From a bacterium (GTDB taxonomy: Bacteria > Patescibacteriota > Minisyncoccia > Phycocordibacterales > Phycocordibacteraceae): DNA of 12,548 nt. The DNA lies in NCBI GenBank assembly GCA_021813835.1, contig JAKAJJ010000010.1:1-12548 (forward strand). The letters are read 5' to 3'. Below are positions 1 through 4,361 of the stretch, in pieces. Position numbers and translations under genes: made by a program. The notes beneath the pieces are model-generated. The model searched no databases, had not been told where the DNA came from, and saw nothing but the letters and a program-made list of their open reading frames with translations. Every line of letters starts with the position of its first letter. Position 1 is the stretch's first letter.

Positions 1-379
1 AGCCGTCGCGCTCTTTTACTTCATCCGCTCCATTTTCGTATCGCTCACGCACATCAGCCCCTATCCCTACCACGCCGCGCTTGACGCATCGTTCTTCACC
101 ACGTCGCACTTCTTCCAGGTGTTCTTCACGGGCGACGACCTCTTTTTCTCCGGCCACACCGGGCTTCCCTTCCTGATGGCGCTCATTTTCTGGGACACGC
201 CGGCCTTGCGGTACGTATTTCTCGCCCTCTCGGCCGTCTTCGGCGCGGTCGTGCTCCTCGGCCACCTGCACTACTCCATCGACGTTTTCTCGGCGTACTT
301 CATCACGTACGCCATCTACGTCATGGCCAAGAAAATATTTCGGGGAGATTACCGGAGAACTCTTCCGCGGGCGGCATAA
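1..379 (+). CDS. PAP2-superfamily membrane enzyme, sphingomyelin-synthase-like (5' end outside window)
   Basis: The reading frame is open from base 2 with no start in view, so this is the C-terminal 125 residues or so of a longer protein; the in-frame GTG at 119 is probably not the start. Visible motifs are GDDLFFSGHT (His at about fragment residue 52) and, after a hydrophobic segment, HLHYSIDVFSAYFIT. In the sphingomyelin synthase / PAP2_C family these two blocks carry the His-His-Asp catalytic triad that transfers or hydrolyses phospholipid head groups on the outer face of the membrane. At least two hydrophobic, probably membrane-spanning, segments are visible (residues about 54-64 and 70-82), ending in a basic tail. 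By inference it remodels lipid head groups; the substrate cannot be told, and a plain lipid phosphatase is possible. The next gene starts 11 bp downstream on the same strand, suggesting co-transcription. Confidence 0.75.
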   Translation, partial: AVALFYFIRSIFVSLTHISPYPYHAALDASFFTTSHFFQVFFTGDDLFFSGHTGLPFLMALIFWDTPALRYVFLALSAVFGAVVLLGHLHYSIDVFSAYFITYAIYVMAKKIFRGDYRRTLPRAA

Positions 380-390
380 AGACGAGGAGT

Positions 391-1104
391 ATGCCCGCTC
401 TCGAGCCGAATGCCGGAAAAGCGCTCGAAACCGCCGCGGGCGGCTCCCGTTACCTGCGGTTCCCCGTGAAGACGCGGCTTATCAGGCCGGGCGACGACCT
501 GATGGCGCTCATCGCCGAGTACGCCGCGCCGCACCTGCGCGGCGGCGATCTCCTCTTCGTGAGCGAAAAAGTCGTCTGCATCACGCAGGGGCGCATCGTC
601 CGTGCGGCCGACGTGCGGACCTCGCGGCTCGCGCGGCTCCTCGCGCGCAAAGTGCGCAACTACGCCGGCACGCCGCAGTTCCGCGGGCTCGGCCACGGCA
701 CCGCCCCCGCGATGCAGCTCCTCATCGAGGAGGCCGGGTACCCGCGGACGCTCCTGGCCGCGGCGGCCGCGGCGCTCACGCGCCCGCTCGGCATAAAAGG
801 CGCGTTCTATTTCATCGTCGGGAAGCGGGCCAAATCCATCGACTGCCCGATGTCCTGGACCATCGGCGAGTTCAAGGACTACGCGAAGCGCGCGCCGCAG
901 GACCCGAACGGCGTCGCGCGCGCCATCGCGGCGCGCTTCGGCGCGGACACGGTCATCATCGACGCCAACTACCGCGGCGCGTTCTCGCTCGGCAAATCGA
1001 CGAACGCCGTCGGCGAGAAGTTCGTCCGCGCCGTGCTTTCCGACAACCCCGCCGGCCAGGACAGCGAGATGACGCCGCTGCTCATCATCCGCAAGGCGGG
1101 CTAG
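391..1104 (+). CDS. CofE-like (F420-0:gamma-glutamyl ligase family) protein
   Basis: A 237-aa protein resembling the coenzyme F420-0:L-glutamate ligase family (CofE/FbiB-N), enzymes that join L-glutamate to F420-0 using GTP. Family-like segments are VKTRLIRPGDDL (residues 26-37), GGDLLFVSEKVV with CITQGRIV (51-70), and a later DANYRGAFSLGKSTNAVGEK stretch (191-210). Family members usually begin close to the VKTRLI motif, so the first 25 residues are either an extension or a start called too early; no later in-frame ATG precedes the motif. A purine-rich GAGGAG lies 1 nt before the ATG, unusually close for a ribosome-binding site. No other F420 biosynthesis gene is in the window, so its real substrate may be a different carboxylate; an amide-ligase role is inferred. 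Its stop codon overlaps the stop of the convergent next gene. Confidence 0.7.
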   Translation: MPALEPNAGKALETAAGGSRYLRFPVKTRLIRPGDDLMALIAEYAAPHLRGGDLLFVSEKVVCITQGRIVRAADVRTSRLARLLARKVRNYAGTPQFRGLGHGTAPAMQLLIEEAGYPRTLLAAAAAALTRPLGIKGAFYFIVGKRAKSIDCPMSWTIGEFKDYAKRAPQDPNGVARAIAARFGADTVIIDANYRGAFSLGKSTNAVGEKFVRAVLSDNPAGQDSEMTPLLIIRKAG

Positions 1105-1754
1105 GTGCGCGGGTCGGACTCCTTCCACTCGACGAGCCGTCCGGCGGCAAGCTCCATCGGGTCGGCGCGCCGGACATAGCGCCAATTCCCTCTCGGGACG
1201 AGGAAATAATGCTTGCGCTCCGCGAGCGCGTCGGCGACATTCCAGAGGCCGTCCGGCGCCGTGATCCACGCCGTGCCGAACCGGCGCATATCGAGCGGCC
1301 GGCTGTAGCATTCGAGCGTTTTCTCCCCGGTCGCGTTCAAGAACCATTCATGGAAATACGAGAGGGCGAGCTCGCGGAGCGTGCGGTAGACCGGATCGCG
1401 GAAGCGGATGGTGGGGTGGTTCGTTTTGCTCGTGGCGCCCCAGCGTCCGCCGCGGCGATAGAGGGCGACGACGTGGTCGTCGTCGCCCTTCCCGAACCGC
1501 GCCGAGAGGTTCATTATGAGCGGCGGCTCGCCATGGAGCCAGAGCGCGAGAGCGGCCAGCAGCGCGCCTTCCATGCAGTGCGCCTTCTTTTTCCTCAGGA
1601 CGCGCTCGGGCGAATGCTGGGTGGCTCCCTCTTTCTCCCAGTTCATCGGGAGCGCGTCGAGGAAGTCCTGGGTCTTCGCGGGCGTCGCAAGGCGCATAAG
1701 GAGCGCGTAGTCGCGGGAGGAAAGTCCCGATCGCGCGCGGGTGAGCCGGTGCAT
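1101..1754 (-). CDS. transglutaminase-like cysteine protein, function unknown
   Basis: A 217-aa protein starting at the inner ATG (M-H-R-L). The ATG 12 bp upstream at 1766 is possible, but the inner one has a -10-like TATGCT 7 nt before it, matching the arrangement of other genes here. Visible blocks are KKAHCMEGALLAALAL (Cys60), DDDHVVALYRRGGRWGATSK (His94) and NHPTIRFRDPVYRTLRELAL. A Cys followed by a helix and a later His in a strand is the layout of transglutaminase/papain-like folds, so Cys60 and His94 are candidate catalytic residues; the third member is not obvious. No signal peptide or membrane segment is seen. It converges on the CofE-like gene and is followed, on its upstream side, by the terminator of the 3D-domain gene, so it is probably transcribed alone. 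Its physiological role is unknown. Confidence 0.6.
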   Translation of the reverse strand: MHRLTRARSGLSSRDYALLMRLATPAKTQDFLDALPMNWEKEGATQHSPERVLRKKKAHCMEGALLAALALWLHGEPPLIMNLSARFGKGDDDHVVALYRRGGRWGATSKTNHPTIRFRDPVYRTLRELALSYFHEWFLNATGEKTLECYSRPLDMRRFGTAWITAPDGLWNVADALAERKHYFLVPRGNWRYVRRADPMELAAGRLVEWKESDPRT

Positions 1755-1761
1755 AGGCACC

Positions 1762-1767
1762 AGCATA
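1762..1767 (-). promoter_or_regulatory. -10-like hexamer of the transglutaminase-like gene
   Basis: TATGCT ends 7 nt before the ATG at 1754. It is a weak match to TATAAT with no clear -35, listed because the same spacing recurs at several genes in the window. If real, transcription starts at or next to the ATG. Confidence 0.3.
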
Positions 1768-1789
1768 GCGCAGAAAAGAATCGGCGCGG

Positions 1790-1828
1790 CGCGGAAAATA
1801 GAGCGCCCCGCCGTCCGGTGGGGCGCTC
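1790..1828 (-). terminator. Rho-independent terminator of the 3D-domain gene
   Basis: Perfect 9-bp stem GAGCGCCCC / GGGGCGCTC (1801-1809 and 1820-1828) with a 10-nt loop. Read on the minus strand, the stem is followed by TATTTTCC, a short U-rich tract. It lies 50 bp after the stop codon of the minus-strand 3D-domain gene (1878) and before the transglutaminase-like gene. Confidence 0.65.
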
Positions 1829-1837
1829 TTCGCGCGG

Positions 1838-1860
1838 CTGCAGAAGGGCACCTTCTGCAG
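1838..1860. repeat. perfect 10-bp inverted repeat, tandem to the terminator
   Basis: CTGCAGAAGG (1838-1847), loop GCA, CCTTCTGCAG (1851-1860). On the minus strand it lies between the 3D-gene stop codon and the terminator hairpin. It has no U-tract on either strand, so it is more likely an RNA-stabilising or pause hairpin than a second terminator. Confidence 0.6.
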
Positions 1861-1877
1861 GGAATGCGCGGGGTGAT

Positions 1878-2441
1878 TTATTCGAGCGCGAGGGAGCGCG
1901 GGCCCGTGACGAGCGCCGCGAGTTCGTCCTGCGTCTTCGGCAGGTCGCCCGGGCGGGCGGGGTCGAGGCGGCCGACGACGCGAATCGATACGCCGTGGCA
2001 GAGCCCGAGGACCGTCGCCGCGTTCTTCGTGCGGCCGTCGGCCATCACGTAGTTCGATTTCGTGCTGAACAGGATATCGATGCGGTCCGCGTAGCGCGCG
2101 TTCATCGTGTCCGCGATGACGCGGTAGCCGATGAGGGGCGCGACGATGCCGTACCCGCACGTGCCGCCCGCGGCCGCCGGGCCGCTGATCTCGATGATCG
2201 TGCCGAACGGGAGCGCGGCGGCGAGGTCGCGCGAACGCGCCGCGATGATTTCCGGGTTCGAATACGCCCCCGACGCGGTGACGAGCGGATCGCTGTCGGT
2301 CTGCGCCGGAACGGCGTTATAGCCGGTAAGCGCCACCAAGTAGCCCGGCGGAACCGGCAGCGCGGGCGCGTCCGCATGCGCGGGTAGCGCCGCGGCGGCT
2401 CCGGACAAAAAGAAAAGGCCCATAAGGGCTGCGATAGGCAT
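1878..2441 (-). CDS. secreted 3D-domain (double-psi beta-barrel) protein, probable cell-wall lytic enzyme
   Basis: A 187-aa protein with a hydrophobic signal peptide (residues 1-23, likely cut after AHA) and a mature part carrying the 3D-domain pattern: ALTGYNAVPAQTDSDPLVTASG (residues 37-58) near the start, and YRVIADTMNARYADRIDILF (107-126) with the spaced aspartates that name the domain. 3D domains occur in YuiC/Sps-like and MltA-like lytic transglycosylases acting on peptidoglycan, so a role in wall remodelling outside the membrane is inferred. Two cysteines (95 and 148) could form a disulfide. It is monocistronic: an insertion sequence lies upstream and a terminator downstream. Two promoter candidates exist: TTGACA-17 bp-TAGGAT overlapping a palindrome, and a GATAAT 8 nt before the ATG. 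Confidence 0.75.
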   Translation of the reverse strand: MPIAALMGLFFLSGAAAALPAHADAPALPVPPGYLVALTGYNAVPAQTDSDPLVTASGAYSNPEIIAARSRDLAAALPFGTIIEISGPAAAGGTCGYGIVAPLIGYRVIADTMNARYADRIDILFSTKSNYVMADGRTKNAATVLGLCHGVSIRVVGRLDPARPGDLPKTQDELAALVTGPRSLALE

Positions 2442-2449
2442 TGAATTGA

Positions 2450-2455
2450 ATTATC
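2450..2455 (-). promoter_or_regulatory. proximal -10-like hexamer of the 3D-domain gene
   Basis: GATAAT lies 8 nt before the ATG at 2441 and would give a nearly leaderless transcript. It is an alternative to, or acts together with, the distal promoter at 2486-2514. Confidence 0.3.
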
Positions 2456-2485
2456 GAAATAGCAAGGCGCTATCTCGTTGTTTCA

Positions 2486-2514
2486 ATCCTAACATATTGA
2501 CAATATATTGTCAA
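2486..2514 (-). promoter_or_regulatory. sigma70-type promoter of the 3D-domain gene
   Basis: On the minus strand, TTGACA (2509-2514) is followed by a 17-bp spacer and TAGGAT (2486-2491), preceded by TGT as an extended -10. The -35 lies inside the 22-bp palindrome, so a protein bound there would compete with RNA polymerase. The predicted leader is about 38 nt. Confidence 0.55.
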
Positions 2515-2516
2515 TA
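2495..2516. promoter_or_regulatory. 22-bp perfect palindrome, candidate operator
   Basis: A perfect palindrome with core TTGACAATATATTGTCAA, flanked on each side by a further matched pair of bases. It covers the -35 and most of the spacer of the 3D-gene promoter. The insertion sequence ends 3 bp away. It shares the pattern TTGnCnnTATAnnGnCAA with the palindrome upstream of comEC. A dimeric helix-turn-helix regulator is inferred. Confidence 0.5.
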
Positions 2517-2519
2517 GGT

Positions 2520-2546
2520 TGTACTAAGTCAACGCGTTGTTGACAC
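2520..2546. repeat. left terminal inverted repeat of the IS481-type element
   Basis: Matches the right-end repeat at TGTAC (positions 1-5) and GTTGTTGACAC (17-27). The transposase stop codon (2524-2526) lies inside it. Confidence 0.75.
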
Positions 2547-3339
2547 TTTCTAGGTACGCTTCGAGTCTTCCGAACGGCGTGGTGCCGAGCGATTGGTGGA
2601 CGCGTGTTTGGTTGTACCAGTCCACATACGCATACAGATAGCGTCGACGGTGGGCTCTCGAGACGTGATTCGAGCGAGTCTTGCTGTGCCATTCTGTCAT
2701 CAGAGTCTTGATGAACCGCTCAGCCTTGCCGTTGGTCCAGGGATGCTTCACTTTCGTGAACGCTTGGCTCATGCCCGTCTCTCGACAAAACGCCACCACC
2801 GGATGATCAGCCCGGCCGCGGTACTCGCTCCCATTGTCTGAATAGATACCGGTCACAGGGAACGGGAGGACTCGTTTGCTCTCGGCAAGGAACATAGCGG
2901 CCGAGTATGCCGTCTTGTCAGGAAATATATCGGCGAAGGCCGTGCGCGAATGGTCGTCAACGGCAACAAACGGGTATTCCCTCGGCTGTACGGCCGCTTC
3001 GCCGCGCAGAAGTGGCAGGCGCTTCGTGTCGAGGTGCAGCATCTCTCCTGGTATGGCTTTCTCATAGCGGTTCAGGCGGTGCGCTTTGCGAGCTGTTTTC
3101 TCCGCAACGCGCTTCTCGGTTGCTGCCAGCCTTCGAAACCCGTACAGAATGGTACGATACCGATGATTCATCGAGGAGCGGTTCTGGAACACCTGCAGGC
3201 GAGCATCTTTGAGTGTCTCGTATACCGTTTCTCTCGATACTTTGTATTCTCGAGCGAGGTCAGCCACTCGGCCGCCCATACTCCATCTGCGGAACATCTC
3301 ACGCCGTTGGTACGGCAACAATTTGGTATTCTTGTGCAT
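2524..3339 (-). CDS. IS481-family DDE transposase
   Basis: Starting at the ATG at 3339 (M-H-K-N-T-K) gives 271 aa; an upstream ATG at 3375 would add 12 residues unlike the family. Residues 18-42 form a helix-turn-helix (GGRVADLAREYKVSRETVY) for binding the element ends. The retroviral-integrase-like core (rve) follows, with candidate catalytic residues Asp104 (LHLDTKRL), Asp168 (YSDNGSEY) and Glu207 (NGKAERFIKTL). The C-terminal WYNQTRVHQSLGTTP motif is typical of IS481/IS3-like integrases. The frame is uninterrupted and near usual length, so the enzyme looks functional. It cuts and joins the ends of its own element. A TTGACA inside the right-end repeat could be a -35, but no convincing -10 was found. 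Confidence 0.88.
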   Translation of the reverse strand: MHKNTKLLPYQRREMFRRWSMGGRVADLAREYKVSRETVYETLKDARLQVFQNRSSMNHRYRTILYGFRRLAATEKRVAEKTARKAHRLNRYEKAIPGEMLHLDTKRLPLLRGEAAVQPREYPFVAVDDHSRTAFADIFPDKTAYSAAMFLAESKRVLPFPVTGIYSDNGSEYRGRADHPVVAFCRETGMSQAFTKVKHPWTNGKAERFIKTLMTEWHSKTRSNHVSRAHRRRYLYAYVDWYNQTRVHQSLGTTPFGRLEAYLESVNNALT

Positions 3340-3425
3340 GCGAAAGGCGTTGGCGATTAATGGTCTGAACACCAAAATCGTACCGCGCCTTTCGCGCTTT
3401 CAATGAGCATTCGCTGGCACCTAAG

Positions 3426-3452
3426 GTGTCAACAACCCGATACTAACGTACA
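3426..3452. repeat. right terminal inverted repeat of the IS481-type element
   Basis: The reverse complement begins TGTAC and ends GTTGTTGACAC, matching the left end. A small CACCT-A-AGGTG hairpin (3419-3429) overlaps its inner edge. Confidence 0.75.
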
Positions 3453-3486
3453 TATCTCGATCAAACACTTTCGTCATATTCTCTGA

Positions 3487-3720
3487 ACGAAACGAAGAAC
3501 ATTCATCTTCGACAACGGACCCGAATTTTCAGACGGGGAGCGCCTTGAAGAGAAGAGTGGTGCGACCGTGTATTTTGCGTATCCGTACCCCTTCTGGGAG
3601 CGTGGCTCAAACGAGAACACCAACGGCCCTTTGCGGCAGTATCTCCCGAGATCGCTCGACTTCAATCTCGCCATGCCGGCAGAGCTTGCCCATGCAGTAC
3701 GCCGAATCTTAGAGTGCTAA
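3487..3720 (+). pseudogene. IS30-family transposase fragment (C-terminal part of catalytic domain)
   Basis: This frame has no start codon of its own and is open for 78 codons to the TAA at 3718. It encodes TFIFDNGPEFSDGERLEE, then YFAYPYPFWERGSNENTNG and PLRQYLPRSLDFNL. FDNGPEF with the second catalytic Asp and PYPFWERGSNENTNGPLRQ with the catalytic Glu are hallmarks of IS30 transposases. The DNA-binding N-terminus and first Asp are missing (an upstream in-frame TGA is at 3484), and the C-terminus diverges before the usual RPRK-type motif. It starts 35 bp beyond the IS481-type element and is clearly decayed. The rest of the element is not on the other side of that insertion, so the IS481-type element did not simply split it. 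Confidence 0.8.
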
Positions 3721-3735
3721 TTCACTTGTGGTATG

Positions 3736-3744
3736 TGGTAGATT
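3736..3744 (+). promoter_or_regulatory. extended -10 promoter of sod
   Basis: TGG followed by TAGATT (3739-3744), 8 nt before the chosen ATG at 3753. No Shine-Dalgarno sequence is seen. Transcription would begin at about the A of the ATG, supporting both the inner start and a leaderless mRNA. Confidence 0.4.
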
Positions 3745-3752
3745 ATGTTTCT

Positions 3753-4361
3753 ATGACTTACACAGCAAAAACATTCAGCCTCCCCGCCCTTCCCGGGCTG
3801 TCGGAGAAGCAGATAAAGGTGCATCTCGGTTTGTATGAAGGCTATGTGAAAAACGTGAATCTTCTCCTTGAGACACTCAAAGGATATGCGGCCTATGGCG
3901 ACAAAGCGACCGAAGGCGACAAATACGCGATAACCGAACTGCGCCGCCGCTTCGCCTTCGAGTTTGACGGCATGCGGATGCACGAATACTACTTCGAGCA
4001 GTTTGAGGGCGAAAAAGGCGGGAGCCCCGAATCAGCGCTCGCAAAAGCGGCCGCCGAGAAATACGGAAGCGGCGAGGACTTCATCAAGCATATAAAGGAA
4101 GTTGCAGGGAGCCGCGGCATCGGCTGGGTGGTCGTGTATTACGATCCTCGCGGAAAGTCGCTCCACACGGTCTTCGTGGGTGATCACGAGCTCGGACAGC
4201 TCGCCGGCTTGCCCGTTCTCCTCGCCCTCGATATGTGGGAGCATGCCTTTATGGTGGATTACGTTCCCGCCGAGAAGAAGAATTATGTGGACGCCTTTTT
4301 CGCGAACTTGAACTGGAGCGTCGTGGAAAAGCGTTTTGATGCGGCGATGAGCGCAGCGTAA
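3753..4361 (+). CDS. superoxide dismutase, Fe/Mn family (divergent)
   Basis: A 202-aa enzyme that dismutates superoxide to oxygen and hydrogen peroxide. The start MTYTAKTFSLP fits the family; the ATG 39 bp upstream would add an atypical tail. Metal-ligand candidates are His24 (KVHLGLYEGYV), His77 (GMRMHEYYF), and Asp160 with His164 in LDMWEHAFMVDY, the family signature DxWEHxxxxDY. GIGWVVVYYDP (122-132) matches the usual GSGWxWL strand. Differences from textbook enzymes: the first-ligand helix lacks the paired His of HYGKHHxTYV, having LYEGYV one residue shorter, and the outer-sphere Gln position appears to be His145 (VGDHELG). The type resembles archaeal-like forms in reduced bacteria; metal choice cannot be read. 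Its last 79 bp overlap the 3' end of convergent comEC. Confidence 0.9.
   Translation: MTYTAKTFSLPALPGLSEKQIKVHLGLYEGYVKNVNLLLETLKGYAAYGDKATEGDKYAITELRRRFAFEFDGMRMHEYYFEQFEGEKGGSPESALAKAAAEKYGSGEDFIKHIKEVAGSRGIGWVVVYYDPRGKSLHTVFVGDHELGQLAGLPVLLALDMWEHAFMVDYVPAEKKNYVDAFFANLNWSVVEKRFDAAMSAA

Larger units (their letters stand above)
2520..3452 (-). mobile_element. IS481-type insertion sequence, 933 bp
   Basis: One DDE transposase gene is bounded by imperfect 27-bp terminal inverted repeats. The left end (2520-2546) begins TGTAC and ends GTTGTTGACAC; the reverse complement of the right end (3426-3452) has the same TGTAC and GTTGTTGACAC, with about 19 of 27 positions matching overall. TGT...ACA ends are usual for the IS481 family. 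The transposase reading frame runs into the left repeat. No target-site duplication is visible (left flank ends AATAGGT, right flank begins TATCTCG). GC content near 53% in a sampled stretch is lower than in the surrounding high-GC genes. The coding frame is intact, so the element could be active. Confidence 0.8.

Noticed and set aside
381..389. GAGGAG as a Shine-Dalgarno site for the CofE-like gene
   Set aside because: Only 1 nt separates it from the ATG, so it was not listed as a reliable ribosome-binding site.
1209..2387. Long plus-strand open frame opposite the transglutaminase-like and 3D-domain genes
   Set aside because: Arg-rich low-complexity translation with no recognisable motif. 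It is the antisense shadow of two genes that have clear domains.
3474..3674. 66-codon minus-strand ORF near the IS element
   Set aside because: The opposite strand encodes a clear IS30 transposase fragment, so this is its antisense shadow.
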